Positions 19,314 to 27,919 of a DNA stretch of 64,000 nucleotides are shown piece by piece. The DNA lies in assembly GCF_009770985.1 (NCBI RefSeq), contig NZ_WSRW01000002.1, positions 868,001 through 932,000 on the forward strand. The letters are read 5' to 3'. The position numbers and the translations under genes are program-made. The DNA is from Mucilaginibacter lacusdianchii (lineage in GTDB: Bacteria > Bacteroidota > Bacteroidia > Sphingobacteriales > Sphingobacteriaceae). Numbering within the stretch: position 1 is the stretch's first letter; each line of letters opens with the position of its first letter. The notes below the pieces were generated by a model that saw only the letters and a program-made list of their open reading frames with translations, had not been told where the DNA came from and made no database searches.

Positions 19314-21446
19314 TTATTGATTGTTATTGGCTGTTTTATTGGCTTTAATATCGGTACCCAAGCGTTGCAGGTAAGCAATGATGGCTACGATCTCTTTATT
19401 CGGTTTTACCTTGATATGGTCTTTAGACAAGTTTTCGGCAATGCCTTGGGCTTGTTTATCCAGATCGCCATTAGCTTTTTGTGCGTAACCAGCTGCGTAT
19501 GGCACACCTAATTTGCGCATAGCGTCTATTTTAGCGGCAGTGGTAGTGGTATCCAACTCCTGAGAAATCAACCAGTCGTAATTTGGCATGATACTGCCTG
19601 GCGACATTAGACGTGGATCCATCAGGTGATTGTAGTGCCATGCATTGCCGTATTTACCACCTTCGCGGTGCAAATCGGGGCCGGTACGTTTTGAGCCCCA
19701 CAAGAACGGGTGATCGTACACAAACTCGCCTGCTTTACTGTAATCGCCATAACGTTCGGTTTCTGAACGGAACGGACGCACCGTTTGTGAGTGACAGTTA
19801 ACACAACCTTCGCGGATGTAGATATCACGGCCTTGCAACTCCAGCGGCGTGTAAGGTTTTACGCTGGCAATGGTAGGCACGTTTGAAGAGATGGTCATGG
19901 TTGGCATCAACTCGATGAAAGTACCTATCAGGATTACCAGTAATGACAGCACCATCAAACGGATTGGTTTACGCTCAATTACTTTGTGCCAGATATCGGT
20001 ATTTTGTTTTACATATACCGGTTCCAATGGCAAGGCTTCAGCTGCTTCATTGCTTACCAGGCTGCCTTGTAACATGGTTTTAGCCAGGTTATAAGCCATT
20101 ACAATAACACCCACCAGATACAAACCGCCACCTACAGAGCGCATAACGTGCATAGGCAAAATACGCATGGTAGTTTCCAAAAAGCTTGGGTATTTCAGCA
20201 TACCTTCGGCAGTAAACTCTTTCAGCATCAAGCCTTGGGTAAAGCCGGCCCAATACATTGGGATGGCATAGAATAAAATACCCAGCGTACCGATCCAGAA
20301 GTGGAAAGCAGCCATCTTTTTAGAGTACAGGTTGGTTTTGTAAATGCGTGGTATCAACCAGTATAAAACAGCGAAGGTTAAAAAGCCGTTCCAACCCAGT
20401 GCACCAACGTGTACGTGCGCTACAATCCAATCGGTAAAGTGTCCAATGGCATTTACTTGTTTTAGTGATAGCATAGGGCCTTCAAAAGTGGCCATACCGT
20501 AGGCGGTTAAACCTACCACCATAAACTTAAGCACCACATCATCGCGCACTTTATCCCAGGCGCCACGCAGGGTAAGCAAGCCGTTAATCATACCACCCCA
20601 GCTTGGTGCAATCAGCATAATAGAAAATACTACGCCTAATGATTGTGCCCAGCTTGGTAAAGTGGTATACAACAAATGGTGCGGACCAGCCCAGATGTAG
20701 ATGAATATCAGCGCCCAAAAGTGCAGAATACTTAGTTTATAAGAGTACACCGGGCGGTTAGCCATTTTAGGCAAAAAGTAGTACATCATACCCAGATACG
20801 GCGTGGTTAAAAAGAACGCAACCGCATTGTGTCCGTACCACCATTGTACCAGCGCATCTTGCACACCGGCAAACAGATAGTAGCTTTTTAGACCAGATAT
20901 AGGTAACTCGAATGAGTTTACAATGTGCAATACGGCAATGGTAACAAACGTGGCAATGTAAAACCATATGGCCACATACAAGTGCCGTTCGCGGCGCTTA
21001 AATATGGTACCAAACATGTTTACACCAAACACCACCCATATTAAGGTAATAGCAATATCAATAGGCCATTCCAGCTCGGCGTATTCGTGTGAGGTGGTAA
21101 AGCCCAAAGGCAGGGTAATAACAGCCGAAACAATAATGAGCTGCCAGCCCCAGAAATGGATTTTGCTAAGCACATCGCTAAACATGCGGGCCTTGAGCAG
21201 GCGTTGTAAAGAGTAGTAAACGCCCATAAAAATGGCATTGCCCACAAAGGCAAAAATAACCGCATTGGTATGCAGCGGCCTGATGCGGCCAAAGGTGGTG
21301 TACTGATTGCCCAAGTTAGCACCGGGTTTGTACAATTGTATGGCAACCAATAGTCCCACCGTCATGCCTATAATGCCCCAGACGATGGTGGCTATCCCGA
21401 AGTTGCGCACAATTTTGTTGTCGTAGTAAAATTTTTCGGGTTGCAT
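19314..21446 (-). CDS. ccoNO: cbb3-type cytochrome c oxidase, fused subunits I and II (CcoN-CcoO)
   Basis: A 710-residue fusion. Residues 1-470 are the twelve-helix heme-copper catalytic subunit CcoN (histidine-bearing segments such as RPLHTNAVIFAFVGNAIF, WWYGHNAVAFFLT, HHLLYTTLP, DWIVAHVHVGALGWNG). Residues 500-710 are the membrane-anchored mono-heme CcoO with CVNCHSQT near residue 550 and PGSIMPNYDWL as the Met-ligand region. Separate ccoN and ccoO genes are the rule in Proteobacteria; fusion is characteristic of Bacteroidota. The enzyme is a high-affinity terminal oxidase for low oxygen. It has its own Crp/Fnr-box promoter at 21480-21546. Confidence 0.96.
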   Translation of the reverse strand: MQPEKFYYDNKIVRNFGIATIVWGIIGMTVGLLVAIQLYKPGANLGNQYTTFGRIRPLHTNAVIFAFVGNAIFMGVYYSLQRLLKARMFSDVLSKIHFWGWQLIIVSAVITLPLGFTTSHEYAELEWPIDIAITLIWVVFGVNMFGTIFKRRERHLYVAIWFYIATFVTIAVLHIVNSFELPISGLKSYYLFAGVQDALVQWWYGHNAVAFFLTTPYLGMMYYFLPKMANRPVYSYKLSILHFWALIFIYIWAGPHHLLYTTLPSWAQSLGVVFSIMLIAPSWGGMINGLLTLRGAWDKVRDDVVLKFMVVGLTAYGMATFEGPMLSLKQVNAIGHFTDWIVAHVHVGALGWNGFLTFAVLYWLIPRIYKTNLYSKKMAAFHFWIGTLGILFYAIPMYWAGFTQGLMLKEFTAEGMLKYPSFLETTMRILPMHVMRSVGGGLYLVGVIVMAYNLAKTMLQGSLVSNEAAEALPLEPVYVKQNTDIWHKVIERKPIRLMVLSLLVILIGTFIELMPTMTISSNVPTIASVKPYTPLELQGRDIYIREGCVNCHSQTVRPFRSETERYGDYSKAGEFVYDHPFLWGSKRTGPDLHREGGKYGNAWHYNHLMDPRLMSPGSIMPNYDWLISQELDTTTTAAKIDAMRKLGVPYAAGYAQKANGDLDKQAQGIAENLSKDHIKVKPNKEIVAIIAYLQRLGTDIKANKTANNNQ

Positions 21447-21479
21447 AAATTAATTAGTTGGTAATTCTTATGTATGATG

Positions 21480-21487
21480 CAAAAGTA
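21480..21487 (-). promoter_or_regulatory. Predicted -7 promoter element of ccoNO
   Basis: On the minus strand this reads TACTTTTG, matching the Bacteroidota -7 consensus TAnnTTTG. Transcription would start about 5 nt further on, giving a leader of roughly 30 nt before the ccoNO ATG. The centre of the palindromic box at 21531-21546 is 58.5 bp upstream of its last base, the same spacing as at ccoI and ldhA. Confidence 0.65.
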
Positions 21488-21530
21488 GCTGAGCGGCTTT
21501 GCTGACAGAATGATGACTGTTGGCTGAAAA

Positions 21531-21546
21531 CCTGACCTTCATCACT
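21531..21546 (-). promoter_or_regulatory. Crp/Fnr-like box upstream of ccoNO
   Basis: Reads AGTGA-TGAAGG-TCAGG on the minus strand. The left half-site is perfect and the right half-site departs from TCACT at its last two bases. It overlaps the stop codon of ccoS. Its distance to the ccoNO -7 element fits a class I activator position. Confidence 0.65.
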
Positions 21547-21703
21547 TTTTAGTTTCGTCTGCTGGTTGGTCGTCTAATAGTATACGCACAGACGGCGTGT
21601 ACAAGTCATCGTGCTGACCATGGCGCTGGGCCCAAAAAAAGGCACCCAGAAAAACGAGCGCCAGAATGATACTGCACCCGATGAGGAAATAAATAATGCT
21701 CAT
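21542..21703 (-). CDS. ccoS: cbb3-type cytochrome oxidase assembly protein CcoS
   Basis: A 53-codon gene. The ATG at 21703 overlaps the ccoI stop as ATGA. The product starts MSIIYFLIGCSIILALVFLG, a single membrane helix, followed by AFFWAQRHGQHDDLYTPSVR. The W-A-x-x-x-G-Q-x-D-D-L-x-(T/S)-P segment is the family signature, and the size is typical. CcoS is needed to insert heme b and copper into CcoN. It is translationally coupled to ccoI, its usual neighbour. Confidence 0.92.
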   Translation of the reverse strand: MSIIYFLIGCSIILALVFLGAFFWAQRHGQHDDLYTPSVRILLDDQPADETKK

Positions 21704-24087
21704 AATAATTTGCGTTTTTTGGCGGCTACATGCGTAGCAATACTGGTGAATGATATAATAGTGGCCGTACTTAAAGGCATCAGGATGGCCGCTATTAAAG
21801 GTGACAGATTACCCGTTACGGCATAGCTTAGCCCTATCAGGTTATAAGTAAGCGATATCAGGAATGATATGTGAATGATGTTCACCGTATCCTTCGAAAA
21901 CCGGAAAAACGCCGGCAACTTACACAGCGATTTGCCATCCAGAATAGCGTCGCTGCCTGGCGAAAAGTTATTTACATCGTCAGTTATAGCCACGCCCAAA
22001 TCGCTTTGCTTTAGTGCGCCTGAGTCGTTCAGCCCATCTCCTATCATCATCACTTTACGATCGGCCAGTTGCAGGGATTTTATAAAGTCCAGCTTCTCCT
22101 GCGGGGATTTTTTAAAGTGCATGTAACCATCGTCGCCAAAAAACTCGGCCATGGCTGCCCGTTCGTGATCCTGATCGCCCGAAAGCAGGTAAAATTTATA
22201 CTGTGGTTTAAGGCCAAAAATTTCTCTCAATCCGTTGCGGAAACTTTGCTTGAAAATGAAGGCACCACAGTAAACATCATCAATCATAATGTGTACTTCC
22301 GTTCCTGAATTTACCGCTACCCCATGGTGCATAAAAGACGCACTTCCAATTTTTACCTGATGACTATTTACAAAAGCCGAAATGCCTTTACCAGGAATTT
22401 CCTTATAGGCACTAATGGCCAGGCGTGGCTGCTCGCCCATTACCTGGCAAATTTGGCGGCTAAGCGGGTGGCTGGAATTGCTGCACAGTGTATAAATAAT
22501 CTGTTTTTCCAGGTCGGTAAACTCAGCGTGCCTGCTAATGGCATTGCTGCTGCCACCGGTAGTAATGGTGCCTGTTTTATCGAGTACAATGGTGTTGATG
22601 CGGGCCAACTGTTCAACCACAGCTGTATTTTTCAAATAGAAAAAATTGCGGTCGAAGATGCTGAGCGCGGCCGACATGGTGAATGGTGTACTTAGGGCCA
22701 GCGCACATGGGCAAGCCACAATTAGCACCGCCGTAAAGGCAGACAGGCCACGGCCAATATCTGCAGGCATCCAAAAAAACAGGGAGCCAAATGCAACAAC
22801 CAGCAAAACAATAGTAAAGTATTTGCTCACTGTTTCGTTAAAGGTTCGCATGCGATTATCCTGCTGACGGGTAAAGGCCTCGTTGTTCCATAATTGGGTG
22901 AGGTAACTTTGCGATACGGGTTTGATAACTTCAAGTTCCAAAGCCTCACCGGTTTGGCGGCCGCCTGCATATACCACTTCGCCCAATGTTTTTGCTACCG
23001 GAACTGATTCGCCGGTTACAAAGCTAAAATCGACCAGTGCTTCACCTTGTAACAGAATGGCATCAGCCGGAATAATTTCGTTGTGACGAATACGTATACG
23101 CTGGCCCACTTTTAATTCAGACAATGGCAATGGCTTTTCTTTGCCCTCTTCCATCACCTGAACCGCAACCGGAAAAAATGAACGGTAATCGCGCTCAAAC
23201 GAAATATGATAATACGTTTTGCGCTGTACAAACTTGCCCACCAGTAAAAAGAAAACCAAACCGCACAAAGTGTCGGCAAAACCGGGCCCGGTATGCAGCA
23301 GTATTTCGGCTACCGTACGTATAAACAGCACGGCTATACCCAGTGCCAGCGGAAAATCAATGTTGAGCACTTTATTACGCAGGTTGTTCCAGGCCGATAC
23401 AAAATATTCGGTACCGCTGTAAAACACCATGGGTAAGGAAAAGAGGATGTTTAGCCAGCCAAAGAATTGACGGAAGGTTTGTTCATATTCCGACAGACCT
23501 AAATATTCAGGAAAGCTAATGAGCATAACGTTACCAAAACAAAAACCGGCAACGGCAATTTTGCGCACCAGGTTATCTTTCTGTCCGGTTAGCTGTTTTT
23601 TAACAATGTCCTGTAAACTAATGAGTGGTTCATAACCAATGTCGAACAACAGTTCAACCAGCTGGCGCAGGTTCATGCCATCGTTACTAAAACGTACGTT
23701 GACCTGCTTTTTCAGAAAATCAATCCGGCTGTAATAAATAGCCGGATTGATACGATTTAGCTGCTCCAGCAACCAGATGCAGGAACTGCAATGTATGTAG
23801 GGAATATATAAAGTTACAACCGTGATTTTATCATCGGTATAATCAATCAGGTCGTTAACAATTTTGGGTTCATCCAGGTACTCAAACCGCTTATCTAGCC
23901 GGGCGCGGTTAGCGCCGGGATGATCATTGTAAGTATAATAATTGCACAACCCGCTTTGCGATAGCACCTGGTAAACGCCACGGCAGCCTACACAGCAAAA
24001 GCTTTTTTCGTCGAAATGGTAGTGCCCTTCGGTACAGTCGTTTCCGCAGTGGTAACAAGTGCTTTGTGTAATGGTATCAATAGCCAT
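21700..24087 (-). CDS. ccoI: CcoI/FixI copper-transporting P1B-type ATPase for cbb3 oxidase
   Basis: A 795-residue P-type ATPase. The N terminus has a cysteine-rich metal-binding module (CYHCGNDCTEGHYHF, then FCCVGCRGVYQVL, residues 9-43) and an HMA-like domain with HCSSC near residue 100. The ATPase core has the actuator TGES, the metal-transport motif CPCALALSTP, the phosphorylation motif DKTGTITTG and the hinge GDGLNDSGAL. CcoI-type pumps supply copper for assembly of the CcoN site. It is coupled to ccoS. Two palindromic boxes and a CACTTTTG element lie in the 95 bp upstream. Confidence 0.95.
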   Translation of the reverse strand: MAIDTITQSTCYHCGNDCTEGHYHFDEKSFCCVGCRGVYQVLSQSGLCNYYTYNDHPGANRARLDKRFEYLDEPKIVNDLIDYTDDKITVVTLYIPYIHCSSCIWLLEQLNRINPAIYYSRIDFLKKQVNVRFSNDGMNLRQLVELLFDIGYEPLISLQDIVKKQLTGQKDNLVRKIAVAGFCFGNVMLISFPEYLGLSEYEQTFRQFFGWLNILFSLPMVFYSGTEYFVSAWNNLRNKVLNIDFPLALGIAVLFIRTVAEILLHTGPGFADTLCGLVFFLLVGKFVQRKTYYHISFERDYRSFFPVAVQVMEEGKEKPLPLSELKVGQRIRIRHNEIIPADAILLQGEALVDFSFVTGESVPVAKTLGEVVYAGGRQTGEALELEVIKPVSQSYLTQLWNNEAFTRQQDNRMRTFNETVSKYFTIVLLVVAFGSLFFWMPADIGRGLSAFTAVLIVACPCALALSTPFTMSAALSIFDRNFFYLKNTAVVEQLARINTIVLDKTGTITTGGSSNAISRHAEFTDLEKQIIYTLCSNSSHPLSRQICQVMGEQPRLAISAYKEIPGKGISAFVNSHQVKIGSASFMHHGVAVNSGTEVHIMIDDVYCGAFIFKQSFRNGLREIFGLKPQYKFYLLSGDQDHERAAMAEFFGDDGYMHFKKSPQEKLDFIKSLQLADRKVMMIGDGLNDSGALKQSDLGVAITDDVNNFSPGSDAILDGKSLCKLPAFFRFSKDTVNIIHISFLISLTYNLIGLSYAVTGNLSPLIAAILMPLSTATIISFTSIATHVAAKKRKLL

Positions 24088-24108
24088 ATTTGTAAATTAA
24101 CTATGTAT

Positions 24109-24116
24109 CAAAAGTG
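24109..24116 (-). promoter_or_regulatory. Predicted -7 promoter element of ccoI
   Basis: Minus strand reads CACTTTTG, one base from TAnnTTTG and six of eight identical to the ccoNO element. It is 58.5 bp from the centre of the distal box (24160-24175), and the proximal box overlaps it. The expected leader is about 17 nt. Confidence 0.55.
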
Positions 24117-24128
24117 AGCATTATCACT
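24113..24128 (-). promoter_or_regulatory. Crp/Fnr-like box, proximal, upstream of ccoI
   Basis: AGTGA-GCATTA-TCACT (plus strand), perfect in both 5-bp half-sites. It overlaps the predicted -7 element of ccoI, where a bound regulator would be expected to hinder RNA polymerase. A two-site on/off arrangement is possible. Confidence 0.75.
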
Positions 24129-24159
24129 CCCCTGCGGAATGACTGGCGTTTGCCCGAAA

Positions 24160-24175
24160 AGTGATTTACATCACT
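24160..24175 (-). promoter_or_regulatory. Crp/Fnr-like box, distal, upstream of ccoI
   Basis: AGTGA-TTTACA-TCACT, again perfect in both half-sites, 47 bp centre to centre from the proximal box. Its centre is 58.5 bp from the last base of the CACTTTTG element, the same distance as at ccoNO and ldhA. It ends 7 bp before the 3' end of the universal stress protein gene. Confidence 0.8.
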
Positions 24176-24182
24176 ATTCCGG

Positions 24183-25070
24183 CTAAAAAGCGGTATAGCT
24201 GTGGCGGTTGCCGGTATCCGGAAACACCATGAGCGGGATATCAATACGGCGGGCAATGCGCTGGGTATAGCTTTCATCAAGCACGCGTTCCAGCCAGTTA
24301 TGTTTGCGGTGTACCATGGCCAGCATATCTACATGGCCGTGTTCAGTTAGCCACTCCAAGCCCTGTTCTACGTTCTGACTTTTGATATGACGATAATATA
24401 TTTTGGAATAATTTACCTTACAGGTTACCTCTTTCAAGAAGGCTCTGACCCTGTCCTGATCCGGTTCCTCAAACTTATCATCCGTAATGTGCGACAATAA
24501 GATTTCGGCATGGTAATGCTGCGCCAACGTAGCCAGTGAATTGATAACAGCAATATCGGTATCATGCAGATCGGTAGCCAAGGCAATTTTTTTGATGCCT
24601 TTAAAACGGGCGCACGCCGGTATCAACAACAACGGGAAAATTGCCTGGTTAATTAAATCATGACTGTTGCTCCCTAAAAAGAACCGGCTCAAAGCACCTG
24701 CGCCCGACATGCCCATTACCACCAAACAAACTTTCTCACGGGTTACTTCATCGCTTATTACATCGGCTAACCCGCCTACTTCGTTTGCGCAGTTAATTGC
24801 AGGTATAAAAGCGCCCGGAGTTGCGGTGTATTCATCTTTAGCAGCAAGCTTATCGGCCAGAAGTTTCAACTCGGCCATCGTCTCTTCTTCAAGCGATTGA
24901 AAATCAGGCATCGGCCAGGCAACCTGAGCAGCCATGGTGGCATCCGCAGGTATTTTGAATGCGTTGAACAGTTCTACATTGGCTTTAATGCCTTTAGCCA
25001 AATGCCAGGCATAACGCGCCGCATTTTCGGCAGGGGTAGAAAAATCGGTAGCAACCAAAAGCTTTTTCAT
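24183..25070 (-). CDS. Universal stress protein with two UspA domains
   Basis: A 295-residue protein with two tandem Usp domains. Each begins with a hydrophobic strand plus the nucleotide-site Asp (KKLLVATDFS at residue 2; IKKIALATDLHDTD near residue 160). The first domain has the MGMSGAGALSRFFLGSNSHDLI loop, close to the G-2x-G-9x-G-(S/T) ATP-binding pattern. Tandem Usp proteins are common in Bacteroidota and linked to low oxygen or starvation. It lies 27 bp after the L,D-transpeptidase gene and probably shares its promoter. Confidence 0.9.
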   Translation of the reverse strand: MKKLLVATDFSTPAENAARYAWHLAKGIKANVELFNAFKIPADATMAAQVAWPMPDFQSLEEETMAELKLLADKLAAKDEYTATPGAFIPAINCANEVGGLADVISDEVTREKVCLVVMGMSGAGALSRFFLGSNSHDLINQAIFPLLLIPACARFKGIKKIALATDLHDTDIAVINSLATLAQHYHAEILLSHITDDKFEEPDQDRVRAFLKEVTCKVNYSKIYYRHIKSQNVEQGLEWLTEHGHVDMLAMVHRKHNWLERVLDESYTQRIARRIDIPLMVFPDTGNRHSYTAF

Positions 25071-25097
25071 GTGGTTATGGGGTTAATTAGGTTCTTT

Positions 25098-26567
25098 TTA
25101 TTTAAGCACCAGTTGTGGGGCAGTATAGTACAAGGCTTGTTCCAGCGCGTTATCCAGCTGGTAAACATCTTTATAAGTAACCAATAGAGCATCTTTTACC
25201 TCACAAGTGAAATAGGTAATTTTTAACGGAACTTTATTTTTAAGTATGAAGGTTTGGTTCTGATATGCAGCCATTGCTTTTTGCATGGCAACTATTTTGC
25301 CGGTAGCGCCATCATTTTTAAGCAGTAAGGCGGCCAGCTTGCCGGCCTGGTCTACCCGCACACAGCCGTGGCTAAATGCGCGGTCTCTTTTTCGGAACAA
25401 TTGCTGCTGAGGCGTGTCGTGCAGGTAAACATCATAGGTATTCGGAAACCGGAACACCACCAACCCCAAGGCATTATCACACCCGCCTGATTGCCGTGCA
25501 TAATATTGATTAACATTACGAAGTATGCTGGCAATGTTTTGTTTACTGGGTATTACATAAACACCTTTATTATTGTATACTGCAAAATGATTGGTTTCCA
25601 GATAAGCAGTATCTTTTAATGCTTTAGGCAATAATTCTTTCACAAAAATCTTTTGCGGTACTTTCCACTCGGGTGCGGTGGTAAAATGAGTAATGGCGCT
25701 TTGCAGCGTTGGGGTTAGTGTTGCAGGCTTGCCTACTATCACCCGAAACTGGTAAGTGGTATCGGGCTTGCAAAAGCTTAAAGTATATGATGGGATGTTG
25801 ACTTGTATAAAAGTACTCTCGGTATTACCCAGCCAGCGCAGCCTTTCCAGGTTCACGGCCATTTTACGAATGGTAGCTTCGGGTATCTCATAACAATCGC
25901 CGGTGTATTGGGCGGTTGCCAATCGCAGCTGGTCTTGCAAAAGTATGTACTGTATTGACTGGGGTTGTACACTGGTAACAGCACTCATTAAATCGGCGCT
26001 GTACAGGGCTGCCTGTAAAATGGTTTCGGCCCTAAAAGCGGATGGTGCCGGATCATCGATTTTAGCTGACGAAAAATCGGGGTTTAGCTTGCCGTAATGC
26101 AGATTATTGATAAAGGTTAACATTGCATCCGTCAATATAATTTCAAAGCGGGCTTTATCTGCGTTACTTACCGTTTGCAGCTTTTCCATTATTTGCTGCA
26201 ACTGCGCATATTTTAAATCATTGGGATGATAATCGGCATGGTTTAATCCATATTGCAGCACGCAATCGAGCGCCAGCATGGCTTGCCAGGTTTGCCCGGC
26301 TTTATCTGCGGGCAATACCCAAACACACGAAAAGTTGTTGCTGCTGTAAAAACGGGCTACAGATTTTGGAAAATACAGCTCATTATGATACAACTTTAAA
26401 GCGGTCTTAATATCAGCAGTAGGTACCGTATCGTTTACAGCGTCAATAAATCTGGTTTGATGATTTATTGATTTAGCTTCAGCACATAAGCTTAATAACA
26501 TCAGTAAAACACAAACACCTATATACAGATAACTTTTTGAAGCGGAGAAATTTAGCAGCTTTTTCAT
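25098..26567 (-). CDS. Murein L,D-transpeptidase, YcbB/LdtD-like
   Basis: A 489-residue protein with an N-terminal signal or anchor (LYIGVCVLLMLLSLCAEA). An N-terminal scaffold region precedes the YkuD catalytic domain at about residues 270-440, whose active-site motif is FSHGCVRVDQAGKLA with the catalytic Cys. RVIVGKPATLTPTL and the lid region fit LdtD-type enzymes, which make 3-3 crosslinks in peptidoglycan. A Crp/Fnr-like box at 26614-26629 sits at the class II distance from a CACTTTTA element, so low-oxygen control of wall crosslinking is suggested. The usp gene follows after 27 bp. Confidence 0.9.
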   Translation of the reverse strand: MKKLLNFSASKSYLYIGVCVLLMLLSLCAEAKSINHQTRFIDAVNDTVPTADIKTALKLYHNELYFPKSVARFYSSNNFSCVWVLPADKAGQTWQAMLALDCVLQYGLNHADYHPNDLKYAQLQQIMEKLQTVSNADKARFEIILTDAMLTFINNLHYGKLNPDFSSAKIDDPAPSAFRAETILQAALYSADLMSAVTSVQPQSIQYILLQDQLRLATAQYTGDCYEIPEATIRKMAVNLERLRWLGNTESTFIQVNIPSYTLSFCKPDTTYQFRVIVGKPATLTPTLQSAITHFTTAPEWKVPQKIFVKELLPKALKDTAYLETNHFAVYNNKGVYVIPSKQNIASILRNVNQYYARQSGGCDNALGLVVFRFPNTYDVYLHDTPQQQLFRKRDRAFSHGCVRVDQAGKLAALLLKNDGATGKIVAMQKAMAAYQNQTFILKNKVPLKITYFTCEVKDALLVTYKDVYQLDNALEQALYYTAPQLVLK

Positions 26568-26584
26568 AACAACTTTTGATGGTG

Positions 26585-26592
26585 TAAAAGTG
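26585..26592 (-). promoter_or_regulatory. Predicted -7 promoter element of the L,D-transpeptidase gene
   Basis: Minus strand reads CACTTTTA, one base from the ccoI element. It lies 36.5 bp from the centre of the box at 26614-26629, equal to the spacing at the small membrane protein gene at 37621. The leader would be about 13 nt. Confidence 0.45.
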
Positions 26593-26613
26593 CGGCTAAA
26601 CCATCAATTGAAT

Positions 26614-26629
26614 AGTGATGCCCGTCATC
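26614..26629 (-). promoter_or_regulatory. Crp/Fnr-like box upstream of the L,D-transpeptidase gene
   Basis: AGTGA-TGCCCG-TCATC on the plus strand; left half perfect, right half three of five. Its centre is 36.5 bp from the last base of the CACTTTTA element, a class II-like position. Confidence 0.6.
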
Positions 26630-26686
26630 CTCTGACGTGATTATCAACAAGAGTAGAAGCTAATTTTATGTATTGACAGGCTAAAA

Positions 26687-26702
26687 AGTGAGCATCGTCA
26701 TT
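26687..26702. promoter_or_regulatory. Crp/Fnr-like box between the L,D-transpeptidase and heme A synthase genes
   Basis: AGTGA-GCATCG-TCATT, nine of ten half-site positions matching AGTGA/TCACT. It is 57 bp before the heme A synthase ATG, but its spacing to the nearest TAnnTTTG-like element (TAAGTTTC at 26740-26747, 52.5 bp) does not match the other promoters. It is 73 bp, about seven turns, from the box at 26614 and may act on either gene. Confidence 0.6.
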
Positions 26703-26759
26703 CCCTGATTGAGGCATTTAGTACAACTTGCATCCTTTTTAAGTTTCATAGATTAAAAC

Positions 26760-27824
26760 ATGTTTGCTTCCCTGCCACAACCTTTTACGTATAAACATAA
26801 TCAAAGGCTGATTACTTATTGGCTATGCCTGGGACTATTTATGCTGTTTGTTCAGATTTTACTGGGTGGCATTACCCGTTTAACTGGTTCGGGATTATCC
26901 ATTACCGAATGGAAACCGCTTTTGGGCGCCCTGCCGCCGCTTACCCAACAGGCATGGCAGGATAGTTTTGAAAAGTATCAGCACATTGCGCAATTTAAAA
27001 AGCTGAACAGCCACTTTACCCTGGCCGATTATAAGGCCATCTTTTTTTGGGAGTGGTTGCACAGGGAATGGGCGCGTTTGATGGGCTTGGTGTTTCTGAT
27101 TCCGTTTATATGGTTTATCATTCGTAAACAAATTAGTAAAAATATGATAAGACCCCTGCTAATTTTGTTCCTGTTAGGTGGCTTGCAGGGCGCTATTGGC
27201 TGGATAATGGTTCAAAGCGGTTTAAATGATACTGATGTTAGGGTTAGCCATATCCGCCTGGCGGTTCATTTTATGTGCGCCTTATTCTTACTCGGATATT
27301 TGCTATGGTTTACACTAAAAATGAGCATACCTCAAAAAGCGGTTGCCTATATACCGCAACTCAAACACCTAACTTTAGCAATATTAATACTGCTTGCATT
27401 ACAACTCACTTATGGTGCCTTTATGGCTGGCTTGCACGCGGCACTATTTGCCCCTACCTGGCCGGATATCAATGGCGTTTATATACCGCAAGAGATGATG
27501 AGTAATTCTATCTTGTACAATGTGATTTACCAACCTTTAGCAGTCCAGTTCATTCATCGTTCATTAGCTTATATTATCGGCATGCTTACTATCATCTGGT
27601 TTATAAGCGCATATAAAGCACCTCAATATACATTGATAAACCGGCTTAAATGGTTACCCTTGTTGCTTATCATTACTCAAATTATACTGGGTATAGTTAC
27701 TTTGATAAACAGTCCATTCCACCATGCCATATCTCTGGCCGTAGCCCATCAATTTGTAGGCATACTTACCCTGCTTGTTTTTTTGACCTGCTATTATTTA
27801 AGCAGTAGAAACAAGGCGTATTAG
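26760..27824 (+). CDS. ctaA: Heme A synthase, COX15/CtaA family
   Basis: A 354-residue protein with about eight membrane helices in two four-helix bundles. The first bundle opens with the family signature LGGITRLTGSGLSITEWKP and continues with WEWLHREWARLMGLVFLIPF, providing heme-ligand His. The second has FIHRSLAYIIGMLTI and the late HHAISLAVAHQFVGILTLL. The enzyme oxidises heme O to heme A for aa3-type oxidases. It is long enough for the alphaproteobacterial/mitochondrial Cox15 type. It is divergent from the L,D-transpeptidase gene and converges with hmuS over a shared terminator. Confidence 0.94.
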   Translation: MFASLPQPFTYKHNQRLITYWLCLGLFMLFVQILLGGITRLTGSGLSITEWKPLLGALPPLTQQAWQDSFEKYQHIAQFKKLNSHFTLADYKAIFFWEWLHREWARLMGLVFLIPFIWFIIRKQISKNMIRPLLILFLLGGLQGAIGWIMVQSGLNDTDVRVSHIRLAVHFMCALFLLGYLLWFTLKMSIPQKAVAYIPQLKHLTLAILILLALQLTYGAFMAGLHAALFAPTWPDINGVYIPQEMMSNSILYNVIYQPLAVQFIHRSLAYIIGMLTIIWFISAYKAPQYTLINRLKWLPLLLIITQIILGIVTLINSPFHHAISLAVAHQFVGILTLLVFLTCYYLSSRNKAY

Positions 27825-27863
27825 CAGAAGAGCTTACTGGTCATTTTTTGTCAGTTTAAAATA

Positions 27864-27894
27864 AAGAGCCTATCAGAAAATCTGATAGGCTCTT
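27864..27894. terminator. Bidirectional terminator between ctaA and hmuS
   Basis: A perfect 14-bp stem (AAGAGCCTATCAGA / TCTGATAGGCTCTT) with a 3-nt AAA loop, flanked by a T-rich run on the plus strand and A-rich sequence on the other side. It sits between the convergent heme A synthase and hmuS genes and can serve both. Confidence 0.88.
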
Positions 27895-27919
27895 ATTTTT
27901 TGACGTTTCAGACAAAACC

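Noticed and set aside
26722..26747. Promoter of heme A synthase fitted to the same box spacing as the other five
   Set aside because: The nearest elements (TAAGTTTC and ACAACTTG) are at 52.5 and 35.5 bp from the box centre, not 58.5 or 36.5, so I did not count ctaA as a firm regulon member.
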